64,000 nucleotides of DNA from Pseudarthrobacter enclensis (GTDB taxonomy: Bacteria > Actinomycetota > Actinomycetes > Actinomycetales > Micrococcaceae): positions 248,001 to 312,000 of the forward strand of contig NZ_KQ758600.1 of the NCBI RefSeq assembly GCF_001457025.1, in the 5' to 3' direction. A program made the position numbers and the translations under genes. This document shows positions 44,334-53,329 of the stretch, in pieces. Position 1 is the stretch's first letter; the number at the start of each line of letters is the position of its first letter. The notes beneath the pieces are model-generated. The model made no database searches. It was not told where the DNA came from and saw nothing but the letters and a program-made list of their open reading frames with translations.

Positions 44334-46496
44334 CTAACTGCCCGTGCCGCCGGTGCCAAGGCCCGCCTGCGCCAGCAGCTCGGTCAGCCACGGGCGGTGT
44401 TCGCGGTGGTAGGAAAGCCCGTCGGGGAGGCCGCGGACCTGGGCTCCGGCCGCAGTGATGTCGATGGTCATCCGGCCGCCCGCAAGCGGCGCGTTGGTGA
44501 TGTGCAGGTCGCCGTACGATTCCGGCAGGGCGGGATCCATCCAGAAGCCGCCGCGGGACACATGGGCGTCGTACCGCATCAGGCTGGTGATCAGCATGAT
44601 GGGCGTGGTCGCCGCCCACGCCTGCGGCGAGCAGGCAGTGGGATACGGCACCGGTTCGGCCACCTGGTCCCGGCTGAACCCGCAGAACAGCTCCGGCAGC
44701 CGGCCGTCCGAAAAATCCGCTGCTTCCAGCAGGGCCGTGGCGATCCGCTGCGCCTCATCCACGAAGCCATACCGCATCAGGCCCGCGGCGATGATGGCGT
44801 TGTCATGCGGCCAGACTGACCCGTTGTGGTAGCTGGCCGGGTTGTAGGCCCCCATGTCCGTGGCCAGAGTGCGGACGCCCCAGCCGCTGAACATCTCAGG
44901 AGACATGAGCCGTTCGGCAACGAGCGGCACCTTGTCGTCGTCGACGATGCCGTGCCACAGGCACTGCCCCATGTTGGACGCACACGCGTCCACCGGCCTT
45001 TTCCTGCCGTCCAGCGCCACTGCGAAATAGCCCCGGTCCGGCAGCCAGAACTGGTCGTTGAATTTCCCCTTGAGCCGGGCGGCTTCGGCGGTGAGCTTTT
45101 CCGCCAAGGGTGCGTCCCCGGCGTCGTGCGCCATCCACGCCCGGGACAGGAGCGCGGAGTACACCAGCGCCTGGACCTCGCACAGGGCGATCGGAGGTTC
45201 TGCCACCGTGCCGTCTGCGAAGTTGATGCCGTCCCAGGAGTCCTTCCAGCCCTGGTTCACCAGGCCCTGTTCATGGAGGCGGGAGTATTCCACGAAGCCG
45301 TCCCCGTCCTTGTCCCCGTAGTTGCGGACCCAGTCCAGCGCACGGTCGGCGTGCGGCAGCAGCGCTGCGATGGTGTCCCTGGCAAACCCCCAGCGGCTGA
45401 CCGAGCCCAGCGTCATCACGAACTGCGGTGTGGCGTCAACGCTCCCGTAGTAGACCGACTTGCCGCCCAGCGCCAACCCGGTGGACACGCCCAGCCGGAC
45501 CTCGTGCAGGATCTTCCCGGGTTCCTCCTCCGTGACCGGGTCCACCACTGAACCCTGCCGGTCAGCCAGGGTCTGCAGGGTTCCCAGCGCCAGTGACGGG
45601 TCCACCGGGAGCGCCATTTCCGAGGCCCACAGGGAGTCCCTCCCGAACAGGGTCATGAACCAGGGTGCGCCCGCGGCAACCACCACGCGCTCGGGGTGGG
45701 CCGGATCCTCGATGCGCAGGGCACCCAGGTCGTCGTAGCTGCGGCGGAGCGTCCGTTCGATGGACCGGTTGGTCATCTGCAGCCGGGGGATCTTCGCCAC
45801 CCACTCCTGCCGCCGGAGGTCACTGAGCGACATGCCCTGCGACGCCGGTCCGGGCACTGTCCGGGGAACGATGCCGTTCCCGGCAGGCAGCACGCTCAAC
45901 TGCCTGCTCCAGGAGCCGCTGGCCGGGATCACCGCCTGGAACGTGAGGCCTTGGGCGGCGGCGGTGGCGCCGCTGCCGCGGATGAGGACGGTTTTGCGCA
46001 GGTCGTTCCAGGTGGCGCTGATGATGAGCGAACCGCCGTCGGAGCCCCGGGTCTCCTCCCAGCGGCGCTGCACCCTGGCTTCCTTCACTTCGAAGAGGTC
46101 CGCAAAGTCCGCCTCCACCGAGACGGACACGGTGCAGGTGGCGGGACTGGTTGAGTAGTTGCGGATGGTGACGCCCTCCAGCATTCCGGCGGCAACCTCG
46201 CGCAGCCGCTCCACGATGAGGGGGCTGTCCGCGTAGCCGTCCGACTGGGGAACCCGTCCAGTGAACAGTGCCCGGTAGGGTTCCTTGGTCTCTGCCGTGA
46301 GGGGCTCCAGGGGCTGGCCGTTCACGGTCAGTTTCCACGCAGACAGGATGCGGGTGTCGTCGTGGAAGACGCCGTGCGGCAGGTCCGGGAGGATGTCCCC
46401 GTTGGCGGCTGAAATCGAGAAGGATGAGCCCTCCACCAGCGTGACCGTCCCGGCCCCCACCGGTCCCGCTGCCGTGTCTGCATTCCATCCAGCCAT
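44334..46496 (-). CDS. Glycogen-debranching-type amylo-alpha-1,6-glucosidase
   Basis: A 720-residue protein with an N-terminal GDE_N_bis domain (about 20-215: VTLVEGSSFSISAANGDI, FHDDTRILSAW) and a (alpha/alpha)6-barrel domain. The barrel contains APWFMTLFGRDSLWASEMAL, KDSWDGINF, the catalytic region YNPASYHNGSVWPHDNAI and FCGFSRD. It probably trims alpha-1,6 branches or short alpha-glucosides in the cytoplasm, helping mobilise glycogen or trehalose-related glucans. The start is the ATG at 46496; sequence upstream of it is not family-like. Related enzymes act on sucrose- or mannosylglycerate-type substrates, so the exact activity is open. Confidence 0.88.
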   Translation of the reverse strand: MAGWNADTAAGPVGAGTVTLVEGSSFSISAANGDILPDLPHGVFHDDTRILSAWKLTVNGQPLEPLTAETKEPYRALFTGRVPQSDGYADSPLIVERLREVAAGMLEGVTIRNYSTSPATCTVSVSVEADFADLFEVKEARVQRRWEETRGSDGGSLIISATWNDLRKTVLIRGSGATAAAQGLTFQAVIPASGSWSRQLSVLPAGNGIVPRTVPGPASQGMSLSDLRRQEWVAKIPRLQMTNRSIERTLRRSYDDLGALRIEDPAHPERVVVAAGAPWFMTLFGRDSLWASEMALPVDPSLALGTLQTLADRQGSVVDPVTEEEPGKILHEVRLGVSTGLALGGKSVYYGSVDATPQFVMTLGSVSRWGFARDTIAALLPHADRALDWVRNYGDKDGDGFVEYSRLHEQGLVNQGWKDSWDGINFADGTVAEPPIALCEVQALVYSALLSRAWMAHDAGDAPLAEKLTAEAARLKGKFNDQFWLPDRGYFAVALDGRKRPVDACASNMGQCLWHGIVDDDKVPLVAERLMSPEMFSGWGVRTLATDMGAYNPASYHNGSVWPHDNAIIAAGLMRYGFVDEAQRIATALLEAADFSDGRLPELFCGFSRDQVAEPVPYPTACSPQAWAATTPIMLITSLMRYDAHVSRGGFWMDPALPESYGDLHITNAPLAGGRMTIDITAAGAQVRGLPDGLSYHREHRPWLTELLAQAGLGTGGTGS

Positions 46497-46644
46497 GTCC
46501 GCTCCTTTGACGGCGTTGATGGTTCCGGCGCTATAGACGCTACGCCCCGGGCAGGGCCGGGGAAAGGGCCGGGACCTTGAAGGTCCCGCCGTGCGGGCAT
46601 AGCATTGCCGGCACATCCACGCCCGTCAGTCCAAGGAGCCGGCC

Positions 46645-47271
46645 ATGGGCAGCACCGCAGCGGAACCGCAAGCCACCCTGATGGTGGACCTCATCATCTC
46701 GCTGGACGGGTACGCCTCCGCTGAGGGGTGGCCCGGATGGTGGGGCCTGGAGGGGCCGGAGTACCTGGCCTGGCTCGACCAGGAGGCAGCCAAGGATTAC
46801 ACCTTCCTCCTGGGCGCCAACACCTACCGGCTGATGCACGGCATGTCCGCGCAGGCGTCCGCGGACCGGTCGGGTTTTTCCGAGGAGGAGGGCAGCAGCC
46901 TTGCGGGCCTGGCCGCCGTTCCCAAGGTGGTCTTCTCCTCGTCCCTGCGGGAGCCCCTCAACTGGGCCAACTCCACTCTCGTCAGCGGGAATGCCGTGGA
47001 AGCTGTCCGGGACATGAAGCGCGCCGGAACCGGACCCATGAGCACCCTCGGCAGCATCAGCCTGGCCAGGTCGCTGCTGGTGGCGGGCCTGGTGGACGCG
47101 TTCCGGCTGGTGGTTTTCCCGGTGATCACCGGGGCCACGGGCCGGGAACGGATCTATGACGGTTATCCGGACGTCAGGCTGGAGATGGTCCAAAGCCGAA
47201 CGTTCGACGGCCGCCTGCAGCTGCTGGAGTACGTCCCCACGGTACTCAAAGGACCGCCGGGCTCCGGGTAG
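46645..47271 (+). CDS. Dihydrofolate-reductase-like / RibD C-terminal-domain reductase
   Basis: A 208-residue protein of the RibD_C/DHFR-like superfamily. It shows DLIISLDGYASAE at the start, LLGANTYRLM, PKVVFSSSLREPLNW and the NADPH-loop region MSTLGSISLARSLLVAGLVD, ending with the VFPVITGATGRERI strand. The superfamily includes the riboflavin-pathway pyrimidine reductase and stand-alone reductases of unknown substrate. It lies 121 bases before the RibA fusion gene, so a pterin or flavin link is suggestive but not proven. The ATG at 46645 follows AAGGAG. A small GCTCCGG/CCGGAGC hairpin at 47261-47277 overlaps its stop. Confidence 0.85.
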   Translation: MGSTAAEPQATLMVDLIISLDGYASAEGWPGWWGLEGPEYLAWLDQEAAKDYTFLLGANTYRLMHGMSAQASADRSGFSEEEGSSLAGLAAVPKVVFSSSLREPLNWANSTLVSGNAVEAVRDMKRAGTGPMSTLGSISLARSLLVAGLVDAFRLVVFPVITGATGRERIYDGYPDVRLEMVQSRTFDGRLQLLEYVPTVLKGPPGSG

Positions 47272-47311
47272 CCGGAGCGCCCGCAAGAGCTCCTGAAACG
47301 GGAAGCCGCAT

Positions 47312-47331
47312 TTACTTGAAGATTGAACTAA
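47312..47331. promoter_or_regulatory. Operator half A (TTACTTGAAGATTGAACTAA)
   Basis: This 20-bp AT-rich element recurs in inverted orientation at 47345-47364 with two mismatches. Each copy is itself an imperfect palindrome of the kind bound by MarR-type dimers. The two centres are 33 bp apart (about three helical turns). Confidence 0.65.
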
Positions 47332-47344
47332 CGAGCCGTAGGAT

Positions 47345-47364
47345 TTAGTTAAAGCTTCAAGTAA
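47345..47364. promoter_or_regulatory. Operator half B (TTAGTTAAAGCTTCAAGTAA)
   Basis: The inverted second copy ends 28 bases before the chosen start of the RibA fusion gene, so a bound protein would block the promoter or early transcript. No regulator gene lies next to it. Confidence 0.65.
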
Positions 47365-47392
47365 TACCCGCTTGCGAATGCCGAGGACCATC

Positions 47393-49324
47393 ATGACTGC
47401 CGTTGCCCACGACGCACCGCCGAACGCCACCCTTCCCGCGGCCGGGGTCCGCAGCCGGGTCACCGTTCCGCTGCGCTTCCACGATGGTTACGCCACCACC
47501 GCGGAAGTGTTCACCTTCCACGGCCTTTCCGACGGCAAGGAACATCTCCTGCTGGCCCTGGGCCCGTGGGAGCAGGCGCTGCTCAGCGGCGGACCCTTGG
47601 TCAGGATGCACAGCGAGTGCATGACCGGCGACGTCTTCGGCAGCGAGCGCTGCGACTGCGGTCCCCAGTTACGGGAAGCGGCGGAACGCATCACCGGCGC
47701 GGGCGGGTTCCTCCTCTACCTCCGCCAGGAGGGGCGGGGAATCGGCCTGTACTCAAAGCTTGACGCCTATGCGCTGCAGGACCCGGGGCTCGATACCTAC
47801 GACGCCAACCTCGCGCTGGGGCACGGCGAGGATGAACGTGACTATTCCGCAGCTGCGCAGATGCTGCAGGCCCTCGGCGCCACCAGTGTGCGGCTGCTGA
47901 CCAACAATCCGGACAAGGCCGCCCAACTGGCTGCCCTGGGCATCGGTGTGGGCGAAAAAGTTCCGACAGGAGTGCACCTGTCCGCAGCGAACAGCCGGTA
48001 CCTGGCAGCCAAGCGGGACCGCACCGCGCATACACTCGACCTGGACATCGCGCCGGACGCGGGCAGCATCCCGGACCCGGGCAGCATCCTGGCCCCGGGC
48101 ACCAAGGCCGGCCCGGCCGCCGTCGCGCCTTCCGGCAAGGTGGCGCCCGCACCGGCAGTCAACGGACCGGGCCCCACGCACGAGGAGATGGTGGCGCGGG
48201 CTGCGGCACTGGTCCCGGGCCTGCGGTCCGCGGCCGAAGAGACCGAGCGGCTGCGCCGGCTGCCGGACGCCACGGTGTCGGACCTGGAGGCGGCGGGAAT
48301 CTTCAGGATCCTGGCACCCGCCGCCGTGGGCGGTTACGGCCTGGGTGTTCAGACCTACGGTGAGGCGGTCCGGACGCTGGCGCGCGGCTGCGCCTCCACG
48401 GCCTGGACCGCCGGCCACCTGGCCGAACACGTGTGGATGCTGGCGCGCTGGCCGCGCGAGGTACAGGACGAGGTCTTTACCGGCGGACCGATGCCGCTGG
48501 CTGCCGCCACCAGCGCACCCGTCGGGGCGGCACGGAAAGTACCCGGCGGCTACGCGATCTCGGGGCAGTGGAGTTTCGCTTCCGGCATCATGCATTCGCA
48601 GTGGGCGCTGCTGGCCGTGCAGCACGACGGGACGCGGCTGCAGGCCCTCGTTCCCCTCGCCGACCTGGACCTGATCGATGCCTGGCATACGGACGGCCTC
48701 CGGGGGACCGGCAGCAACGACCTGCGCGCCAGGGACCTGCTGGTGCCGGACTACCGCGTCATGGACTGGGCGGAGTTGAGCGGCACGGACAGTCCCGGCA
48801 GCCGCATCCATCCCGATCCGCTGATCCACGCCCCGATGGCCACGCTGCTGAACCTCGTGGCCCCGGCAGCGGCGCTGGGCTCCGCCGAGTATGCCGTGGA
48901 ACTGTTCCGCGACCAGCTGCTGGCACCCAGGCTGAAGAATGGGGCCGAACTCCGCCAGGCGGACTCACCGCTGGCGCAGGCACGCTACGCACGTGCGGCG
49001 GGGAAGGTTGCTGCGGCGCAACTGCACTGGCAGGCGGCGCTGGCCGGGGCGGCCTCACCGGAGCGTTCGGCGTCCGGCCCGGCGGACGGGGAACGGGCCG
49101 CGTTCCGGCTGGCCCTGGCACTGAGCGCCGAAGCCTCCCAGGAGGCCGTGCGGACGGTCCTGGCCGGTTCCGGGGGAAGCGCCCACCGGCTGGCCCATCC
49201 GCTGCAGCGCATCCAGCGGGACGTCGGAGTCCTCCTGAACCACCCCACGCTGGGCATCGACACCATCATGGAACAGGCCGGCAGGGGGCTGCTGGGCCTG
49301 GGATTCACCTCGGCGTCCTTCTAG
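47393..49324 (+). CDS. GTP cyclohydrolase II fused to a flavin-dependent monooxygenase
   Basis: A 643-residue two-enzyme chain. Residues 1-215 are a complete RibA: zinc cysteines C76, C87, C89 in HSECMTGDVFGSERCDCG, GTP-binding YLRQEGRGIGLY, and the catalytic-arginine block SVRLLTNNP (R167). After a Pro/Ala/Gly linker (about 221-260) comes an acyl-CoA-dehydrogenase-fold domain (about 262-643) with GIFRILAPAAVGGYG, CASTAWTAGHLAEHVWML and GQWSFASGIMHSQWALLA. It resembles two-component monooxygenases (HsaA, DszC, HpaB class D) rather than true dehydrogenases. RibA opens GTP to the first riboflavin precursor; the partner domain would oxygenate a substrate with reduced FMN. The start is the ATG at 47393, preceded by GAGGA; an ATG at 47378 and a TTG at 47372 are alternatives. 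I do not know a characterised protein with this architecture. Confidence 0.88.
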   Translation: MTAVAHDAPPNATLPAAGVRSRVTVPLRFHDGYATTAEVFTFHGLSDGKEHLLLALGPWEQALLSGGPLVRMHSECMTGDVFGSERCDCGPQLREAAERITGAGGFLLYLRQEGRGIGLYSKLDAYALQDPGLDTYDANLALGHGEDERDYSAAAQMLQALGATSVRLLTNNPDKAAQLAALGIGVGEKVPTGVHLSAANSRYLAAKRDRTAHTLDLDIAPDAGSIPDPGSILAPGTKAGPAAVAPSGKVAPAPAVNGPGPTHEEMVARAAALVPGLRSAAEETERLRRLPDATVSDLEAAGIFRILAPAAVGGYGLGVQTYGEAVRTLARGCASTAWTAGHLAEHVWMLARWPREVQDEVFTGGPMPLAAATSAPVGAARKVPGGYAISGQWSFASGIMHSQWALLAVQHDGTRLQALVPLADLDLIDAWHTDGLRGTGSNDLRARDLLVPDYRVMDWAELSGTDSPGSRIHPDPLIHAPMATLLNLVAPAAALGSAEYAVELFRDQLLAPRLKNGAELRQADSPLAQARYARAAGKVAAAQLHWQAALAGAASPERSASGPADGERAAFRLALALSAEASQEAVRTVLAGSGGSAHRLAHPLQRIQRDVGVLLNHPTLGIDTIMEQAGRGLLGLGFTSASF

Positions 49325-49380
49325 CGCCGGCGCAGGGGCCGGCTGCCACCGTTCCGCCCGGTTCCGTGGCAGGATCAGGT

Positions 49381-50328
49381 ATGCCCCAGCGCCTGATGCT
49401 GCTCGACACCGCCTCCCTCTACTTCCGCGCCTTCTACGGCCTGCCGGACACCATCCGCCGCCCGGACGGGATACCGGTGAACGCTGTGCGCGGCCTGCTG
49501 GACATGATCGCCCGGCTCACCACCGACTACCACGCCACCCACCTGGTGGCCTGCTGGGATGACGACTGGCGCCCGCAGTGGCGCGTGGACCTCATCCCCA
49601 CGTACAAGGCGCACCGCGTGGCCGAAGCCATCCCGCAGGGGACCGACCTGGAAGTGGTTCCGGATGCGCTGGAGGCGCAGTTGCCCATGATCCGCAAGGC
49701 CCTGGAGCTGGCCGGAATCGCCATCGTGGGAGCCGCCCGGCATGAGGCCGACGACGTCATCGGCACCTACGCCAGCCATGCCGAACTTCCGGTCGACGTC
49801 GTGACCGGGGACCGCGACCTGTTCCAGGTCTGCGACGACGGCCGCCAGGTCCGGGTGATTTACACGGCCCGCGGCATGCGCAACCTGGAAGTGTGCACGG
49901 AAGAAACGGTGGTCGCCAAGTACAAGGTCCTGCCGCAGCAGTACGCCGACTATGCGACCCTCCGCGGCGACGCCTCGGACGGCCTGCCGGGCGTCGCCGG
50001 CATCGGGGAGAAGACCGCGGCGTCGCTGCTGCTCAAATACGGCACCCTTGAGGAGCTGCTCGCGGCGGCGGGCAGGAACGACGGCGGTGTGTCAGGTCCG
50101 GTGCGCGCAAAACTGGCCGCAGCCGCCGGTTACCTCGAGGCAGCCCCCGCCGTCGTCCGCCTGGTCCGTGACCTCGAGCTGCCCAGCCTTGCCGAGGCGG
50201 GTGCCCGGCTCCAGCCGGTGACCGGCGAACCGCGCGCCGAACTGGAGCGGCTCGCCACTGACTGGAACCTGGGCGGCTCGGTCCGGAGGCTGCTGGACGC
50301 GCTGGACCTGCGCGGGCAGGCAGACTGA
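49381..50328 (+). CDS. Stand-alone 5'-3' exonuclease / flap endonuclease
   Basis: A 315-residue protein equal to the N-terminal nuclease domain of DNA polymerase I. It has MLLDTASLYFRAFYGLPD, the metal-binding acidic cluster HEADDVIGTYAS and TGDRDLFQV, then the helix-3-turn and helix-hairpin-helix region GDASDGLPGVAGIGEKTA. It removes RNA primers or 5' flaps. Many actinobacteria carry this gene beside a full-length polA. The ATG at 49381 follows the fusion gene by 56 bases with no good Shine-Dalgarno sequence, so co-transcription is possible. Confidence 0.9.
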   Translation: MPQRLMLLDTASLYFRAFYGLPDTIRRPDGIPVNAVRGLLDMIARLTTDYHATHLVACWDDDWRPQWRVDLIPTYKAHRVAEAIPQGTDLEVVPDALEAQLPMIRKALELAGIAIVGAARHEADDVIGTYASHAELPVDVVTGDRDLFQVCDDGRQVRVIYTARGMRNLEVCTEETVVAKYKVLPQQYADYATLRGDASDGLPGVAGIGEKTAASLLLKYGTLEELLAAAGRNDGGVSGPVRAKLAAAAGYLEAAPAVVRLVRDLELPSLAEAGARLQPVTGEPRAELERLATDWNLGGSVRRLLDALDLRGQAD

Positions 50329-50366
50329 CCCGCGCAGGCCCGCCGGCTGCTTGCCGTGCGGCCGGC

Positions 50367-51578
50367 TCAGAGGCTCTTCAGGGCCCGTCCCAGCCGGGCC
50401 GCAGCCTCCTCGAGGCGGGGCACGGAGACGTCGCCGAACGCAAAGCGCAGGTGCCGGTCCGAGTCCGTGCCCGGCCCGGAGGCGAAGAAGGAGCCGCGCT
50501 GGTATTCCACTCCTTCGGCGCTGGCTGCAGCCGCCAGCAGGTCAGGGTCGACTCCGGCATCGCGGAGCCGTGGCCACAGGAAAAGTCCGCCGCCGGGCAG
50601 CACACTGTCAAACGCTCCCGGAGCCTCCCGGTCCAGCGCCGCGATGAGCGCTGCGGCCCGGGTCCGGTACAGCTCACGCGCACGGCCCAGGGTGGCGTCG
50701 AAGAGGCCGGGGTCCGCCGTCAGGGCCTCGCCCACCACTGCCTGAACCAGTGTGGAACTGTGCGAGTCCTGGCGGCTGCGGAGCGCCACGAGGTCCGGGA
50801 GCAGGCGCTCCGGTGCCACCAGCCAGCCCAGCCGGAGGCCCGGACCCAGGGTCTTGGTGAAGGTGTTGATGTGGATGACATGGTCCGAGACGTTGAAGGC
50901 GTCAACGCTTTCTGGACCGCCCTCGTACCACAGCTCGCGGTAGGGGTTGTCCGCCAGGACTACGAAGCCGTACTCCTTGGCCAGCCCCACCAGCCGGGTG
51001 CGGGCCACGGCCGGGAGGGTGCCCTGGGACGGGTTGTGGAAGTCCGGCACCGTGTACAGGGCCGTAGGCCGGGCCCCTCCGCGCAGCTTGTCCTCCAGCT
51101 CGTCCACGTCGATGCCGCGGGCTCCAACGGTCACCGGCAGTGTCTGCGCCCCGGAGAGCTGCAGCCCGCGCAGGAACAGCGGGAAGATCGGATTGTCCAC
51201 GGCCACCAGGTCACCGCGTTCCACTACTGACTGGATGCCGAGGGACAGGCCGTGGAAGCCGCCGTTCGTGATGATGATCCGCTCCACGGGGACGCCTTCG
51301 CGGGCGGCGATCCATTCCCGCAACGGTGAAATGCCTTCGGTGCGTGAGTACTGGAGGGACGGCAGTCCGGGCCTGGACAGCACCCGCGCCGTGGCGGCTG
51401 CCAGTTCTTCGGCCGGCAGGACGCCTGGGTCAGGGACGCCGCCCAGCAGTTCGATGGCATCCTCCCGCTTGTCCCGCAGGGTGGCATCGCCAAACCCTTG
51501 GGGCGCCGTGAAGCCGGCGATCAGGGCGGGCTTGCGTGCGGGAGTCCGGGTGATGGTTGTTGTGGGTGTCAATGTCAT
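50367..51578 (-). CDS. PLP-dependent aminotransferase (2-aminoadipate/MocR-like, no HTH)
   Basis: A 403-residue fold-type I aminotransferase. The pyridoxal-phosphate lysine is in NTFTKTLGPGLRLGW. TNGGFHGLSLGIQSV, VDNPIFPLF and VLADNPYREL supply the cofactor pocket, and LRFAFGDVS includes the C-terminal substrate arginine. It resembles the LysN/2-aminoadipate aminotransferase group that also forms the C-terminal part of MocR regulators, but has no DNA-binding domain. It is the last gene of a six-gene operon, sharing ATGA with the ABC ATPase gene. It would convert the 2-oxo acid made by the operon's FAD oxidase to an amino acid, which is inference. Confidence 0.88.
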   Translation of the reverse strand: MTLTPTTTITRTPARKPALIAGFTAPQGFGDATLRDKREDAIELLGGVPDPGVLPAEELAAATARVLSRPGLPSLQYSRTEGISPLREWIAAREGVPVERIIITNGGFHGLSLGIQSVVERGDLVAVDNPIFPLFLRGLQLSGAQTLPVTVGARGIDVDELEDKLRGGARPTALYTVPDFHNPSQGTLPAVARTRLVGLAKEYGFVVLADNPYRELWYEGGPESVDAFNVSDHVIHINTFTKTLGPGLRLGWLVAPERLLPDLVALRSRQDSHSSTLVQAVVGEALTADPGLFDATLGRARELYRTRAAALIAALDREAPGAFDSVLPGGGLFLWPRLRDAGVDPDLLAAAASAEGVEYQRGSFFASGPGTDSDRHLRFAFGDVSVPRLEEAAARLGRALKSL

Positions 51579-53329
51579 AGGGAAGCCTCTGCCAGTTTCG
51601 GGGTTTCTTGGATGTCGGGTGCCGTGCCGGTCGGGGACTGGAGGCCGGTGGTGCCGGGGATGGCGTCCAGCAGCGCCCGCGTATACGGATGCCGGGGCTG
51701 GTCGAAGACCTGGTCCACGGTGCCCTGCTCCACCACCTGTCCGCTGCGCAGGACCGAGACGGTGTCGGCCACCTGCCGCACCAGGGCCAGGTCATGGGAG
51801 ACAAACACGTAAGCCAGGCCGAGCTCGCGCTGCAGCCGGGCCAGCAGCTCCAGGATGCCGGCCTGCACGGTGACGTCCAGGGCCGAGGTGGGTTCGTCCA
51901 GCACCACGACGTCGGGACGGACCACGAGTGCCCGGGCGATGGCCACGCGCTGCCTCTGGCCGCCGGAGAGCTGGCCGGGGCGGCGGTCCACCACGTCCGC
52001 CGGCAGGCCGACGGACTGCAGTGCGTCCCGCACCTGGTCCGCGCGGTCCGCTGTGGTGCCCACGCCGAACCGGTCCAGGGGCTCCCGGACGATCCTGCCC
52101 ACCCGCCACGTGGGGTCAAGCGAAATGAACGGGTTCTGGTACACCAACTGCAGGTGCCGGCGGACATCACGGATCCCTGCCCGCGACAGGCCTGCCGTGG
52201 ACTGGCCGCCCACGGCGATGGTGCCGCTGTCCGGTTGCTCCAGTCCGAGCAGCAGCCGGACCGCCGTGGTCTTGCCGGAACCTGACTCGCCCACCAGGGC
52301 ATGGGTCCGGCCCCGTTCGACGGCGAAGGAGACACCGTCGACGGCACGCACCTCCTTGCCGCGGGTCTGGAAACGCTTGGTGATACCGGTGACGCTGACC
52401 TGCACCGGCCGGTCTGCCGTCGCGCTCTCCTGCGGAAACTCCTGTGGCACGTCCCGCGGTTCCTTCAGCGCCACGTCGAGGCGCTGGCTGCGGTACCGGC
52501 CCGGATTCAGGGCCGGTACATCGGCCTGAAGCTCCCGGGCGTAATCCGTGCGGGGCGCGGCGAAGACCTGCGCCGAGGGGCCCTGCTCCTGGACAGCCCC
52601 GTCCTTGAGCACCACCAGCGTTTCGGTGCGTTCCGCAGCGATGGCGAGGTCGTGCGTGATGAGGAGAAGGCCGATGTCCAGTTCCTTCCGCAGGTCGCCG
52701 AGGAGGTCCAGGATGAGTTTCTGGACCGTGACGTCCAGCGCGGAGGTCGGCTCGTCCGCGACGATCAGGGATGGCCGGGGCAGGACGGTCAGGGCGATGA
52801 GCACCCGCTGCAGCATGCCGCCGGACAGCTGGTGGGGGTAGGAATCAAAGACCCGGACGGGATCCGGCAGGCCCACCTGTTCCAGCGCCTCCAGGATCAT
52901 CCGGCGGCGCGCCCCGGGATCCCGTTCGCCGGTCAACGCCGCAGCCTCGTGTGCCTGGGCGCCGATGGTCCGGACCGGGTTCAGTGCCGAGCCCGGATCC
53001 TGCGGAATGAACCCGAGCTGCCGGCCTCGCAGGGGACGGAACTGCCGCTCCGGCACGGCCAGCACTTCCTTCCCGTCCAACCGGACGCTGCCGGTAACCG
53101 ACGCCTCCGACGGCTGCAGCAGCCTTAGGACGGCTTTGGCGATGGTTGATTTCCCGGACCCGGATTCGCCGATCAGGGCAAGGCTGCCGCCCCGGTCCAG
53201 CCTGAAGCCGACATCGCGCACCACCTCCTTACGGCCATAGGAGACGTGCAGGCCGTCGACGGCCAGCAGCGGGGGAACGTGGCTTTCCGGCACTGGTGTT
53301 TCCTTCCTTCGATTGTCCGGGGTACTCAT
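51575..53329 (-). CDS. Peptide/opine ABC transporter, fused double ATPase (second system)
   Basis: A 584-residue protein with two ABC ATPase domains. Walker A motifs are GESGSGKST and GESGSGKTT, signatures LSGGMLQR and LSGGQRQR, and Walker B motifs DEPTSALDVTVQ in both halves. It drives the permease pair encoded upstream. The start is the ATG at 53329, overlapping the DppC-like gene by 4 bases; a much longer frame upstream runs through that permease gene and is a shadow. It has the same DppD-DppF fused layout as the ATPase at 4842-6476 but differs clearly in sequence, so the two systems are paralogues, not recent duplicates. Confidence 0.92.
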   Translation of the reverse strand: MSTPDNRRKETPVPESHVPPLLAVDGLHVSYGRKEVVRDVGFRLDRGGSLALIGESGSGKSTIAKAVLRLLQPSEASVTGSVRLDGKEVLAVPERQFRPLRGRQLGFIPQDPGSALNPVRTIGAQAHEAAALTGERDPGARRRMILEALEQVGLPDPVRVFDSYPHQLSGGMLQRVLIALTVLPRPSLIVADEPTSALDVTVQKLILDLLGDLRKELDIGLLLITHDLAIAAERTETLVVLKDGAVQEQGPSAQVFAAPRTDYARELQADVPALNPGRYRSQRLDVALKEPRDVPQEFPQESATADRPVQVSVTGITKRFQTRGKEVRAVDGVSFAVERGRTHALVGESGSGKTTAVRLLLGLEQPDSGTIAVGGQSTAGLSRAGIRDVRRHLQLVYQNPFISLDPTWRVGRIVREPLDRFGVGTTADRADQVRDALQSVGLPADVVDRRPGQLSGGQRQRVAIARALVVRPDVVVLDEPTSALDVTVQAGILELLARLQRELGLAYVFVSHDLALVRQVADTVSVLRSGQVVEQGTVDQVFDQPRHPYTRALLDAIPGTTGLQSPTGTAPDIQETPKLAEASL

